A DNA stretch of 64,000 bases from Burkholderiales bacterium (lineage in GTDB: Bacteria > Pseudomonadota > Gammaproteobacteria > Burkholderiales > Nitrosomonadaceae): the NCBI GenBank assembly GCA_024235735.1, contig JACKLU010000007.1, positions 98,371 through 162,370 of the forward strand. Reading direction: 5' to 3'. The translations under genes were made by a program, and so were the position numbers. Below, one piece after another: positions 26,013 to 35,097 of this stretch; the first letter of the stretch is position 1; every line of letters starts with the position of its first letter. A model generated the notes under the pieces. The model saw only the letters and a program-made list of their open reading frames with translations, was not told where the DNA came from and did not search any database.

Positions 26013-27113
26013 TTGGAATCAGCTTATTACATAGGCATCATGTCAGGCACAAGCCTGGATGGCGTCGATACAGTACTGGTTGATTTGGGACTTCAACAGC
26101 GCAAACTGGTTAAAACTTTTTTTCTGCCTTATGACCATGAGCTGAAGGCGAAATTGCTGGCGTTGCAGTATCCGAATGACGATGAACTGAATCGGGCTGC
26201 GTTGATGGCTAATCAACTAGCTGATCTGTATGCGCAAGCTATTGGCGGCCTGTTCGAAAATGATTCACAGCTGTTGCAGAATGTAAGGGCGATCGGTTGT
26301 CATGGCCAGACTATACGACACTGTCCGCAAGACGATAAACGCTATACCATACAACTTGTTAATGCGGCGCTCCTTGCCGAATTAACGCAGACAACGGTTG
26401 TTGCCGACTTCAGGAGTCGGGATATCGCAGCTGGCGGTCAGGGCGCTCCGCTGGTGCCTGCTTTTCATCAAGCGCTGTTCATGGATACGAAACATCAGCG
26501 CATCATTGTTAATATCGGCGGCATTGCCAACATAACCTATCTCGATGCCGATGAGCCGCTAACGGGTTTTGATTGCGGGCCGGGTAATCTATTAATGGAT
26601 GCCTGGTGCTCATATCATCGCGGACAATCCTATGACAAGAATGGTCAATGGGCTGCGACGGGAGAAATGCTTCCCGATTTGCTTGAGAAGTTCTACGCAG
26701 ATGAATTCTTTGCCAGTCCTCCGCCTAAAAGCACGGGTAGAGATTTGTTTAATTTCAGATGGCTGGAGCGCCACTTGCACGGTGGTGAGTTTCCTGAAGA
26801 TGTACAGCGCACGTTACTGCAACTGACTGTGCTTTCGATTGTGTCGGCGATCAATCAGTACTATCCGGCAACTGATGAAGTTTATTTATGTGGCGGCGGA
26901 GCGCATAACAAGTTGTTGTTCAACACGATCAAGAACCAATTGCCTGCTAGAAGAGTTGCGCTGACCGATGAGCTCGGTGTTCCGGCTGATTGGGTCGAGG
27001 CTTATGCATTTGCCTGGCTTGCACAGCAAGCCATTTGTGGACAGTCAGCCAACGTGCCTTCAGTAACCGGTGCAAAAGGAAAACGAATACTTGGCGCTAT
27101 TTATCCAGCCTGA
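26013..27113 (+). CDS. anmK: Anhydro-N-acetylmuramic acid kinase
   Basis: Recycling enzyme that opens and phosphorylates 1,6-anhydro-MurNAc released from murein. The 366-residue protein has the ATP-binding GIMSGTSLDGVD at residues 8-19, GCHGQTIRHCP, DFRSRDIAAGGQGAPLVPAFH, NIGGIANITYL and DCGPGNLLMD. The start is TTG 26013 because the conserved segment begins only seven codons later and no ATG precedes it. Its place directly after a murein endopeptidase fits a shared recycling role. Confidence 0.94.
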   Translation: MESAYYIGIMSGTSLDGVDTVLVDLGLQQRKLVKTFFLPYDHELKAKLLALQYPNDDELNRAALMANQLADLYAQAIGGLFENDSQLLQNVRAIGCHGQTIRHCPQDDKRYTIQLVNAALLAELTQTTVVADFRSRDIAAGGQGAPLVPAFHQALFMDTKHQRIIVNIGGIANITYLDADEPLTGFDCGPGNLLMDAWCSYHRGQSYDKNGQWAATGEMLPDLLEKFYADEFFASPPPKSTGRDLFNFRWLERHLHGGEFPEDVQRTLLQLTVLSIVSAINQYYPATDEVYLCGGGAHNKLLFNTIKNQLPARRVALTDELGVPADWVEAYAFAWLAQQAICGQSANVPSVTGAKGKRILGAIYPA

Positions 27114-27194
27114 AGGTGTTGCAAGCCACGAAATAAAGCGTGTCGTCGTTCGTGGTGGTGTTTCTCGATCGAGGTATACAACCCCCCGTTCCTT

Positions 27195-27530
27195 TTAAAC
27201 AGAAAATGACGAGCCGCATCCGCACGTGCTTGATGCGGCCGGGTTCTTGATCACAAATTGTGCGCCCTGAATATTTTCCTGATAATCAATCTCAGCGCCA
27301 ACCAGATATTGATAACTCATGGAATCAACCAGCAGTTGCACGCCATTTTTTTCCGTAATCATATCGTCATCGTTGACTGTTTCATCAAAGGTAAATCCAT
27401 ACTGAAAGCCGGAACAACCGCCGCCATTGATAAAAACTCTAAGTTTTAATGCGGGATTGCCTTCTTCCTCTATTAATTGCCTGACTTTATCGGCGGCGCT
27501 TTCGGTAAATGCGAGTGGTAAATTGTTCAT
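27195..27530 (-). CDS. erpA: Iron-sulfur cluster insertion protein ErpA
   Basis: A-type carrier delivering Fe-S clusters to apoproteins, including IspH in other bacteria. The 111-residue protein from ATG 27530 ([16 protein letters not shown]) has the three cluster cysteines C39 ([11 protein letters not shown]), C103 and C105 ([11 protein letters not shown]) at family spacing. An in-frame start at 27620 would overlap the bactofilin gene. It is the last of three closely spaced minus-strand genes. A weak stem, CCACGAA/TTCGTGG, lies in the 80 bp between it and convergent anmK. Confidence 0.95.
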   Translation of the reverse strand: MNNLPLAFTESAADKVRQLIEEEGNPALKLRVFINGGGCSGFQYGFTFDETVNDDDMITEKNGVQLLVDSMSYQYLVGAEIDYQENIQGAQFVIKNPAASSTCGCGSSFSV

Positions 27531-27609
27531 GCCAGAAGTTCGATCTCGGTGAGTATTATCTGGGAAATTGTTATGAAAAAATATTAGAGTACATCTATCA
27601 TTGCGCAGT

Positions 27610-28050
27610 TCATACATCATCCTTATTTTTTGATTTGTGCTCGGATGTTGTAGAAATTAATGCGGGAGTATGGTTCGTTTGAATTTTTCGGTCACTGCGT
27701 ATCATTTTTCCGTCAACCGATGCGCCAAGTTGTACTTCAATGACTTCATAATAAACATCGCCGTGAATCTCTGCGCTGCTTTGTAGTTCAAGATATTTTG
27801 ATGCCATGACGGGACCGCTCACCATGCCATTGATAATCACATTGGCAACTTGAATTTTGCCGTAGATTTGACCTGCATTGCTTAGTACCAGTGTACTGTG
27901 TTCCTCGTCTCCGGCAATGACGTTCCCATTGATGCGCCCGTCAATTCGCAGGCCACCGGTAAAACTGATATCGCCCTTTATTTGCGTATTTGTGCCGATC
28001 AATGTATCAATATGATTGTTAAACTTGGTTCTTTTCTTTTTACCGAACAT
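27610..28050 (-). CDS. Bactofilin-family polymer-forming cytoskeletal protein
   Basis: A 146-residue bactofilin. Members self-assemble into filaments at the inner membrane and often localise cell-wall or polysaccharide enzymes. From ATG 28050 ([15 protein letters not shown]) a charged tail leads into the beta-helical core: [23 protein letters not shown], then [19 protein letters not shown] and [17 protein letters not shown] disordered, basic C-terminus follows. It starts 10 bp after the upstream membrane protein, implying co-translation with it. Confidence 0.92.
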   Translation of the reverse strand: MFGKKKRTKFNNHIDTLIGTNTQIKGDISFTGGLRIDGRINGNVIAGDEEHSTLVLSNAGQIYGKIQVANVIINGMVSGPVMASKYLELQSSAEIHGDVYYEVIEVQLGASVDGKMIRSDRKIQTNHTPALISTTSEHKSKNKDDV

Positions 28051-28060
28051 GATTTGCTCT

Positions 28061-28804
28061 TTATAGTGACAGATCAACGGTTTTAGTCAGCCTTGCCTGC
28101 CGATCATTTTTTTCAAACACTTGTACTTCAATACTTTCAACTTCCATGCCGGGCGGCGCTTTAAAGTTTTCTTCTATTCTATGATAGAACTTGAAATAGA
28201 CTGAAAAATTTTGTTGTGCATTATTGTTGGCCAGCAGGACCTTTTTTCGTTGCTCATTGTGCCGTAAATTGACCAGAAACTTCAAATATCCGTTGAATTC
28301 TTGCGTTCGCGGCCCGCCCTGCACCAATGAAAGCGAATAACGATAGACATTCGGATGGTTGTCTTTTTTTAAACTGAAGTGATGAATAGAGATGCCACTA
28401 TCCAGCTTTGTATTGCCAGCCATGACATGTTCGAAAAAATCCAATTCGCCTTTCAACAGATTGTTTTCTTTGCTCAGCCGCTTGGTCTGTTTGATCAGGT
28501 CGTCATTTGTTGTTTGCAGTATTTGAAATTGTCGGCTTAGCTCAGCCAGTTGCGCACACAATGATTCCCCATTCTTTTTTAAACACTCACCGGCATCATA
28601 CCATTCTCCCTGCTTTACGTGAGATAGGGACTCTTTGTTTTCGATTGCACTCCGTTTTCCCGCTTCATACATGCCCCAGGACAGCAACAGTAAACAAAGA
28701 AATATGATCATGGTTACCATTAATCGAAACGGCCATGAAACATAGGGGCGCACCACCATGCGGGAGGAATGGATTTCCGATTTTTTTTTGAATAACTTGA
28801 ACAA
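28061..28804 (-). CDS. DUF6776-type single-pass membrane protein
   Basis: A 247-residue protein with a cytoplasmic basic N-terminus, one membrane helix at residues about 27-47, a coiled-coil stretch (AQLAELSRQFQILQTTNDDL to LLKGELDFFEHV, about 85-125) and a beta-rich periplasmic end with YRYSLSLVQGG. I recognise the pattern of the uncharacterised DUF6776 family. It is next to a bactofilin in other betaproteobacteria as far as I recall. Here the genes are 10 bp apart, so it is a candidate membrane anchor for the filament. Confidence 0.75.
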   Translation of the reverse strand: MFKLFKKKSEIHSSRMVVRPYVSWPFRLMVTMIIFLCLLLLSWGMYEAGKRSAIENKESLSHVKQGEWYDAGECLKKNGESLCAQLAELSRQFQILQTTNDDLIKQTKRLSKENNLLKGELDFFEHVMAGNTKLDSGISIHHFSLKKDNHPNVYRYSLSLVQGGPRTQEFNGYLKFLVNLRHNEQRKKVLLANNNAQQNFSVYFKFYHRIEENFKAPPGMEVESIEVQVFEKNDRQARLTKTVDLSL

Positions 28805-28844
28805 TTGGCGATATATCTTGCAACAGAAAGATTAACGAGAGTGA

Positions 28845-29879
28845 CTAAGGCAATAGCGGTATCTGGTTGATTCCCAATGATTCGGGCATATCGAACATCA
28901 AATTCATGTTCTGAATAGCCTGTCCGGCCGCACCTTTGACCAGATTGTCAGTAACTGAGAGAACGACTATGGTATCGCTGTCTTGCGGTCTGTGTACTGC
29001 AATGCGGCACATATTGGAGCCTCGCACTGAGCGAGTCTCTGGATGGCTGCCTGATGGCAACACATCGACAAATGACTCATCAGCATAACGTGTCTCGTAT
29101 AATGCCTGCAGGTCGATTTTCCTTTTTCGGGTTAATCTGGCATAAAGCGTGGCGTGAATGCCGCGAATCATGGGCACTAAATGCGGTACAAATGTAAGAC
29201 CGACCGGTTTCTTCGCGACGTTGGACAGTCCCTGCATGATTTCAGGAAGATGGCGATGTCCTTGAACACCATACGCCTTGAAATTGTCGGCAGCCTCCGC
29301 AAGCAGGGTATGTACTTCCGCTTTTCTTCCTGCGCCGGATACGCCGGACTTCACATCGGCGGTCAGGTGATCGATGTCTATCAGTTCAGCTTCTACTAAT
29401 GGAAGGAATCCCAGTTGCACGGCCGTGGGATAACAGCCCGGGTTGGCGACAAGTCGCGCATGCCTTATCTGGGCGCGGTTAATTTCAGGTAAACCATAAA
29501 CCGCTTCTGCGACCAGATCAGGGCAGGCATGCTGCATACCGTACCATTTTTCCCATACTGCAACATCTTTAATGCGGAAATCAGCGGATAAATCGATTAT
29601 TTTTACGCCTGCTTTTACCAGTTCTTCAGCCTGTTGCATGGCGATTCCGTTTGGCGTTGCAAAAAAAACCAGGTCACATTCGTCAAGCCTGGAAGTGGCA
29701 GGATCGCTGAATCTGAGATCGATATGTCCTCTCAAGCTGGTAAACAACTCGTCGACTGCCATGCCCGCCTCGCTGCGCGATGTGATGGTCGTTATTTTGA
29801 CTTTCGGATGCTGCGCGAGAAACCGCAGCAACTCAACACCTGTATAACCCGTGCCGCCGACAATGCCTACATTTATCAT
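28845..29879 (-). CDS. argC: N-acetyl-gamma-glutamyl-phosphate reductase
   Basis: Third step of arginine synthesis. The 344-residue NADP enzyme from ATG 29879 ([20 protein letters not shown]) has the Rossmann motif at residues 8-14 and the catalytic cysteine C149 in [23 protein letters not shown] and HRHLPEI complete the family pattern. An in-frame start at 29942 would read across a region with no conserved sequence. It lies 115 bp after rpsI, from which it is separated by a terminator, so it probably has its own promoter or relies on read-through. Confidence 0.95.
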   Translation of the reverse strand: MINVGIVGGTGYTGVELLRFLAQHPKVKITTITSRSEAGMAVDELFTSLRGHIDLRFSDPATSRLDECDLVFFATPNGIAMQQAEELVKAGVKIIDLSADFRIKDVAVWEKWYGMQHACPDLVAEAVYGLPEINRAQIRHARLVANPGCYPTAVQLGFLPLVEAELIDIDHLTADVKSGVSGAGRKAEVHTLLAEAADNFKAYGVQGHRHLPEIMQGLSNVAKKPVGLTFVPHLVPMIRGIHATLYARLTRKRKIDLQALYETRYADESFVDVLPSGSHPETRSVRGSNMCRIAVHRPQDSDTIVVLSVTDNLVKGAAGQAIQNMNLMFDMPESLGINQIPLLP

Positions 29880-29943
29880 GTTGGATTCCCGTTTAAAATT
29901 ATGATGCTTGATGGTAATCAAAAAATTGTCAAAATAAAACAAA

Positions 29944-29968
29944 AAAGCCGCTCGTTAAAAGCGGCTTT
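29944..29968 (-). terminator. Rho-independent terminator of the rplM-rpsI operon
   Basis: AAAGCCGCT (29944-29952) and AGCGGCTTT (29960-29968) form a 9-bp stem with a 7-nt loop. On the minus strand the stem is followed by a T-rich run (TTTTTTGTTTTATTTTG). It lies about 25 bp after the rpsI stop. Confidence 0.93.
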
Positions 29969-29993
29969 CTGAATGCTTGCATCGCGTAAAAGT

Positions 29994-30386
29994 CTAACGC
30001 TTGGAGAATTGCTTGCGCCGCCTAGCTTTGCGCAATCCAACTTTCTTTCTTTCAACTTCACGCGCATCCCGTGTCACAAATCCCGCTTTGCTTAAGACGG
30101 GTTTGAGCGCGGCATCATAGTCAATCAAGGCGCGTGTAATGCCATGACGCACAGCGCCTGCCTGTCCTGACTCACCGCCGCCGTGAATATTCACCATAAT
30201 ATCAAAGGTCGTTAGATGATCGGTCAATTCAAGTGGTTGACGTACGATCATACGTCCTGTCTCGCGGGAAAAAAATTCATCAACAGGTTTGTTATTGACA
30301 ATAATGGAACCTGTTCCGGGTTTAATAAAGACACGCGCTACTGCACTTTTGCGTCGTCCTGTACCGTAATTATGCTGAGTGGCCAT
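29994..30386 (-). CDS. rpsI: 30S ribosomal protein S9
   Basis: A 130-residue small-subunit protein. [20 protein letters not shown] and the C-terminal [16 protein letters not shown], which reaches into the ribosomal P site in the E. coli structure, are diagnostic. Seven bases separate its start from the rplM stop, the standard L13-S9 operon. Confidence 0.98.
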   Translation of the reverse strand: MATQHNYGTGRRKSAVARVFIKPGTGSIIVNNKPVDEFFSRETGRMIVRQPLELTDHLTTFDIMVNIHGGGESGQAGAVRHGITRALIDYDAALKPVLSKAGFVTRDAREVERKKVGLRKARRRKQFSKR

Positions 30387-30392
30387 AATATT

Positions 30393-30827
30393 CTAAGCTC
30401 TGATTTCCAAGGGTTGTGGTTGTTGTGCTGCGTGCGGATGCGCATCCCCGGCATATAGTTTGAGTTTCTTGATCATTGCGTATCCCAGAGGACCTTTTGG
30501 CAGCATACCTTTAACCGCTTTCATCAGTGGTCTGGCGGGAAATCGAGCATGCATTTTTCCGAAGCTGGTTTCATATATACCGCCTGGATAACCTGTGTGC
30601 CTGTAATATTTTTTGTCATCCACTTTATTACCGGTGACGCGCAGTTTATCGACATTGATGACAATGATGTAGTCGCCGGTGTCAACATGTGGCGTATAGA
30701 TGGCTTTATGCTTGCCGCGCAAGCGATGTGCAATTGCTGAAGCAAGTCTGCCCAGTACTTTGTCAGTTGCATCAATGACAAACCAGTCGTGGTTGACTTC
30801 GTGTGGTTTGGCTGAAAATGTTTTCAC
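30393..30827 (-). CDS. rplM: 50S ribosomal protein L13
   Basis: Large-subunit protein. [29 protein letters not shown] and [12 protein letters not shown] are conserved. I place the start at GTG 30827 ([11 protein letters not shown]), preceded by AGGTTC eight to nine bases upstream, which gives 144 residues, near the usual 142. An in-frame ATG at 30842 would add MIGSF and has no upstream ribosome site. L13 can repress its own operon through the mRNA leader in E. coli; no such structure was traced here. Confidence 0.97.
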   Translation of the reverse strand: MKTFSAKPHEVNHDWFVIDATDKVLGRLASAIAHRLRGKHKAIYTPHVDTGDYIIVINVDKLRVTGNKVDDKKYYRHTGYPGGIYETSFGKMHARFPARPLMKAVKGMLPKGPLGYAMIKKLKLYAGDAHPHAAQQPQPLEIRA

Positions 30828-30864
30828 AAAAGAACCTATCATGCATATTCAAAAAGAGCCGGCA

Positions 30865-30893
30865 ATTTTATTTCAGACCACCTTAAATGTCAA
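30865..30893 (-). promoter_or_regulatory. Sigma-70 promoter of rplM-rpsI
   Basis: On the minus strand a perfect -35 TTGACA (30888-30893) and TAAAAT -10 (30865-30870) are separated by 17 bp. The predicted start of transcription would be about 30 bp before the GTG of rplM. This is the best consensus promoter seen in the window. Confidence 0.82.
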
Positions 30894-30984
30894 ACAGACT
30901 ATCATGGATTTCCGGTTTATTTTTTGTCACAGCTTTTGAAGCATTGGGTTGGTTATAGTTTATTGTCTTTGTCAGCAAAGGCTT

Positions 30985-32154
30985 TCATTGCACGACTTGT
31001 TTTTTTGTCCGCATGCTACCCGCAATAATTTTATATTCCAGCAGACGGCATTCCAGCGCACCGTTGAATAAAGGGATGCGCCGGGAAGCTTTCAGGCGAA
31101 TGGTTTTTGCCAGCGATGGATCGGCAGTAAAAATATAAGCATTCCAACCCATAAATTTGTTTTTCAGTACATTGCCCAGCTTTGGGTAGAATTCGGCTAA
31201 TAATCCGGCTTCCCCGATGCGTACACCGTAGGGGGGATTGGTGACCAGTATGCCTTGTGATTGCGGAGCGGAAATTTCTAAAGCACTGGCCTGTTTGAGA
31301 TGTACCGCCTCGAGCAGACCCGCTGCTTCGAGATTGATACGTGCGTCAGCAAGTGAATAGCCATATAGATCGCTGCCGTAGACGGGGATTTGGGTTACCG
31401 GAAGTCGAGCCGAAGATGCTTGATCCTTCAATTGCTGCCATTGTGACTGATCGAATTGTTTGAAGTGTTCAAACGCAAAACGACGACGCAAACCTGGTGC
31501 GATGTTAAATGTCATTTCAGCGGCTTCGATCAGAAAAGTACCGCTGCCGCACATAGGGTCGAGCAGTGGGATTCCGGGTTGCCAGCCGGAGAGATGCAGT
31601 ATGCCGGCCGCCAGATTTTCACGTAAAGGCGCATTGCCGCTGTTTTTACGATAGCCGCGCTTGAACAACGCTTCGCCGGAAGTATCCAGGTAAAGTGTAA
31701 ACTGCTGTGCATCCAGAAAGCCATGTATACGTATATCGGGTGCTACAGTATTGATGTTCGGGCGCTTACCGGAGGTTTTCCTGAATTTATCGCAAACAGC
31801 ATCCTTGATTTTCAAAGTGATGTACTCAAGGCTGCGCAAGGGGCACTGGATTGCAGCAAGATTGACGCGAATGGTCAGATCAGGCGTAAACCACTCTGAC
31901 CAGGGCAGTGCAGTCGTTGTGTCGTAAATGTCCTGTTCGTTGCGGTACGGTTTTTTTGCGACTTGCCATAAAATACGACTGGCGATGCGACTGTGAAGAT
32001 TGGCATGGTAACAGGTTAACCAGTTACCCTGAAAATGGACGCCGCCGCTGGTTGCCTGAACCGCGATGGCGCGCATCGCGATCAATTCATCAGCCAGAAC
32101 GGTTTCAAGTCCGCGCGGGCAGGGCGCAAAAAACTGCAAGGTGTCAGGTTTCAA
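30985..32154 (-). CDS. THUMP-domain rRNA methyltransferase (RlmL N-terminal-like)
   Basis: A 389-residue class I SAM-dependent methyltransferase resembling the m2G2445-forming half of E. coli RlmL. A THUMP RNA-binding domain covers about residues 45-160. The SAM site is PLLDPMCGSGTFLIEAAEM and the catalytic TNPPYGVRIGE motif is typical for guanine-N2 methylation. The second methyltransferase half of fused RlmL/K is absent. It lies six bases after the DUF423 gene's stop on the opposite reading side, i.e. upstream of it in one operon. Confidence 0.86.
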   Translation of the reverse strand: MKPDTLQFFAPCPRGLETVLADELIAMRAIAVQATSGGVHFQGNWLTCYHANLHSRIASRILWQVAKKPYRNEQDIYDTTTALPWSEWFTPDLTIRVNLAAIQCPLRSLEYITLKIKDAVCDKFRKTSGKRPNINTVAPDIRIHGFLDAQQFTLYLDTSGEALFKRGYRKNSGNAPLRENLAAGILHLSGWQPGIPLLDPMCGSGTFLIEAAEMTFNIAPGLRRRFAFEHFKQFDQSQWQQLKDQASSARLPVTQIPVYGSDLYGYSLADARINLEAAGLLEAVHLKQASALEISAPQSQGILVTNPPYGVRIGEAGLLAEFYPKLGNVLKNKFMGWNAYIFTADPSLAKTIRLKASRRIPLFNGALECRLLEYKIIAGSMRTKKQVVQ

Positions 32155-32160
32155 ACGCGC

Positions 32161-32547
32161 CTAATCTTGTGTTTTGATTTCTTTCCAGATGGCAATGCTC
32201 AATACAGCCCACGCGGCCAGATAAGCTACGCCGCCAAAAGGTGTAATCATGCCGAGACCGCGCATTTCTGTCAGGCTGATGATATACAGACTGACGCTGA
32301 AAAGAATAATGCCGAGCAGCATGAGCCAGCCGGATAGTTCGATCAAGCGAGATTTCGTGTAATGCAACAGTAACAGGCCGACAAAAAGCAGACCAAAGGC
32401 GTGATAGAAATGATACTGCACGCCGGCATGGTAAATCACCTGCATTTCTTCGGAAAGGATATGCTTCAGGCCATGTGCGCCAAATGCACCCAGTGCAATA
32501 CAAATAAAAGTATTGATGGCGCCGAGCATGAGAAAAAATTTAGGCAT
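32161..32547 (-). CDS. DUF423 small membrane protein (YgdD-like)
   Basis: A 128-residue inner-membrane protein with four helices and the family segments CIALGAFGAHGLK near residue 20, YHAFGLLFVGLL and GMITPFGGVAYLAAW near the end. The family is widespread and of unknown role. The gene lies between xseA (67 bp upstream) and the methyltransferase gene (7 bp downstream) and is probably co-transcribed with both. Confidence 0.9.
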   Translation of the reverse strand: MPKFFLMLGAINTFICIALGAFGAHGLKHILSEEMQVIYHAGVQYHFYHAFGLLFVGLLLLHYTKSRLIELSGWLMLLGIILFSVSLYIISLTEMRGLGMITPFGGVAYLAAWAVLSIAIWKEIKTQD

Positions 32548-32614
32548 TGCTGATTTTCCTTTTTTGGAAATTGTTGAAATTCATATATGTTGAACTTTGG
32601 ATCACCGGTAATTT

Positions 32615-33955
32615 TTAGTTTTTGTTGATGTTTTGAATCTGCGCGTCGATCCGCCCTTGCGCGAATTTTACCTGAATTTTATCATTCTTATGGAGATGAT
32701 TCGTATTGCGAATAATCTCTCCGTGCGCGGAATAAGTAATGCTGTAGCCGCGTTCCAGCACCGCTTGCGGATTAAGGCTTGTCAGTCTGACCTGCTGGTG
32801 CAGTAATTGAGCTGATCGTGTTTCGTAACAACGCCTCGTCGCCCGTTGCAGGCGCGCCGACAGCTGTTCAATCAGTTCGGTTGAGCGCAATAAATCGGCG
32901 CGGCTTTGCAGAATGCGCAGCAGACGTTGCTTCAGTTCGGTAATTTTCCATTGTTTCCGGGCAATGTGATAATTCCAGTTATTGATGAAGCGTTCTTGTA
33001 AATGGCGCAGATGCACAAGTTGATGATTGATGCGTTCGCCCGGATGCGTAAGCCGGTGCGCAAGCAAATCGATTTGTTGCATGCGATTCTCGATGCCCCG
33101 TAGTGCGGCGCGTTGCATATTTTGCTGCAATCGCTTCAATTGTCGCACCCATTCTTCCATGGAGGTACTGACTAACTCTGCCGCGCCGGTCGGTGTGGGT
33201 GCGCGTTTGTCAGCAACGAAATCGGCGATGGTAAAGTCGGTTTCATGACCAATGCCACAGACAATCGGGATCGCGCATGCGGCGATAGCCTGTGCGACAA
33301 TTTCTTCATTGAATGCCCATAAATCCTCAATACTGCCGCCACCGCGGCAAAGAATCAGAATATCGCATTCTCGCCGGTCTGATGCGGACGTAATCGCCGC
33401 CGCTATGTGTAGTGCCGCGTCTTTGCCCTGTACGGGTGTTGGGTAGATAATGACCGGCAGCATCGGCATGCGGCGTTTCAATGTGGTGAGCACGTCGCGT
33501 AATGCGGCTGTGGCGAGAGACGTGATAATCCCGACTTGTTTGGGAGAAAAAGGAAGATTTCGCTTTTGTGCGGGATCAAACAATCCGGCTTTTTCCAGCT
33601 TGTTCTTGAGCTGTTCGAACGCTTCGAACAGTGCCCCCAAACCGGCCCGGCGAAGCGTTTCGACATTCAATTGATAATCACCGCGCGCCTCATAAAGCGT
33701 AACCAGCGCCAATGCTTCAACCTGTGCGCCATCTTTCGGATTCCAGTCGATGAACTGATTTTTGTGGCGAAACATGACACAGCGGACTTGTGCGCTTGCG
33801 TCTTTCAAAGAAAAATACCAGTGCCCCGAAGGGTAGCATTTGATATTGGAAATTTCTCCTCTGATCCAAAGCAAAGGAATATTGCTTTCCAGGACAGTTT
33901 TGACATTACGGTTCAATTCGCTAACCGTTATAATAGAACGCTGAATTTCGGGCAT
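32615..33955 (-). CDS. xseA: Exodeoxyribonuclease VII large subunit
   Basis: Catalytic subunit of the single-strand DNA exonuclease. The 446 residues include an N-terminal OB fold (LWIRGEISNIKCYPSGHWYFSLKD), the nuclease domain with GIITSLATAALRDVL, CRGGGSIEDLWAFNEE and CGIGHETDFTIADFVADKRAPTPTGAAE, then a long coiled coil and the C-terminal LERGYSITY motif. xseB is not nearby. The 50-90 helix is long and hydrophilic as expected for subunit binding. Confidence 0.96.
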   Translation of the reverse strand: MPEIQRSIITVSELNRNVKTVLESNIPLLWIRGEISNIKCYPSGHWYFSLKDASAQVRCVMFRHKNQFIDWNPKDGAQVEALALVTLYEARGDYQLNVETLRRAGLGALFEAFEQLKNKLEKAGLFDPAQKRNLPFSPKQVGIITSLATAALRDVLTTLKRRMPMLPVIIYPTPVQGKDAALHIAAAITSASDRRECDILILCRGGGSIEDLWAFNEEIVAQAIAACAIPIVCGIGHETDFTIADFVADKRAPTPTGAAELVSTSMEEWVRQLKRLQQNMQRAALRGIENRMQQIDLLAHRLTHPGERINHQLVHLRHLQERFINNWNYHIARKQWKITELKQRLLRILQSRADLLRSTELIEQLSARLQRATRRCYETRSAQLLHQQVRLTSLNPQAVLERGYSITYSAHGEIIRNTNHLHKNDKIQVKFAQGRIDAQIQNINKN

Positions 33956-34036
33956 GGTGGAAAAAAGTCACGGTGATATAAAAATGTGCATGCGTTCAGG
34001 TAAAAATTTCATCATCATCAACGTCTGCTAGAGCGG

Positions 34037-34063
34037 TTGTCATTGATTATATTTTGCTATAAT
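34037..34063 (+). promoter_or_regulatory. Candidate promoter upstream of exbB, in a 370-bp gap
   Basis: TTGTCA (34037-34042) and an extended -10, TGCTATAAT (TATAAT 34058-34063), lie 15 bp apart, short for sigma-70 but compensated by the TG extension. The leader to exbB would be about 255 bp. The remainder of the gap between divergent xseA and exbB (33956-34325) is AT-rich, and I see no other gene or structure in it. Confidence 0.5.
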
Positions 34064-34325
34064 TATAACACGCTGTTTATTAATGTATAAGTAAGTATGC
34101 TCTGTGACCGGCTGGCAGACGGGGCGTTTCTGGAATTTTTGCTGGTGCTTCAAGTGGTGCTTCAGTTTGTGTTGTTTGTGTTTTTAAATAATTGATAAAC
34201 TGGTATGCGGTATTCGTGTTCGGAGTGATGTGGAAAAGCAAATCAGTTTGATGGCTTTACGGGTCAGAGAATTTGCTTAAACTGTTCTATACTTGCAAAA
34301 GTTTAATTAACCGGGAGAAGATGGC

Positions 34326-34961
34326 GTGTTGTCCTTAATTGAAGCTGCGGGCTGGCCGGTGTGGCCGATTATTTTCGCTTCCATTATTGCGCTGGGCATC
34401 ATTGGTGAGCGCATGTGGTCGTTACGAAGAAGTAGCGTTGTGCCCAGGGATTTATTGCCCAGGGTGCTGAATGAATATAAGCGAAGTGGCGTGACGCAGG
34501 AAATGGTCATAAAACTCCAGCAACACTCACCTTTGGGCCGTATTTTTGCCGCCGGACTGCAAAACGAAACCAGCACGCGTGAAATTATGAAAGAATCCAT
34601 TGAAGAAGCCGGGCGCGTGATCACGCATGATCTGGATCGCAACCTGACAACGCTTGGAACGATTGCTGCGCTGAGTCCACTGATGGGATTGTTTGGCACA
34701 TTGGTCGGAATGATCGAGATTTTCGGTTCGAATTCGCCGGCGGGCAGCAATCCGGCGCAGCTGGCTTACGGTATTTCCGTTGCGCTCTACAATGCCGCGT
34801 TTGGCATATTGGTGGCTATTCCCAGCATGATATTCTACCGCCATTTCAGGGCCAAGGTGGATGCGTTGACGATTGAAATGGAGCTGCAAGCGCTGAAATT
34901 GGTTGAAATCATCCAGGGCGCGCGTGCTGCGGCAAATATCAAAAGTGATTATTCTGCCTGA
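34326..34961 (+). CDS. exbB: ExbB/TolQ-family proton channel protein
   Basis: A 211-residue inner-membrane protein of the MotA/TolQ/ExbB family. It forms the proton channel that, with ExbD, energises TonB-dependent outer-membrane transport or other envelope processes. Three helices are visible: WPVWPIIFASIIALGIIGE near residue 10, LTTLGTIAALSPLMGLFGTLVGMI near 115, and YGISVALYNAAFGILVAIPSMIFY near 150. The start is GTG 34326, preceded by GGGAGAAG at 34312-34319. No exbD or tonB follows; the next gene, 136 bp on, is the hopanoid epimerase. Confidence 0.9.
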   Translation: MLSLIEAAGWPVWPIIFASIIALGIIGERMWSLRRSSVVPRDLLPRVLNEYKRSGVTQEMVIKLQQHSPLGRIFAAGLQNETSTREIMKESIEEAGRVITHDLDRNLTTLGTIAALSPLMGLFGTLVGMIEIFGSNSPAGSNPAQLAYGISVALYNAAFGILVAIPSMIFYRHFRAKVDALTIEMELQALKLVEIIQGARAAANIKSDYSA

Positions 34962-35097
34962 GTCGTGAATTCATCATCTACTATTTTGTTATTTTCATTT
35001 TTACCATCACTAAACCTGCAACGAATTTGCTTTTCTAATATCCACACATCAACAGACGAATTCTTTTTTCAAGCGTAAATAAACAAAGGAGGTTGGC

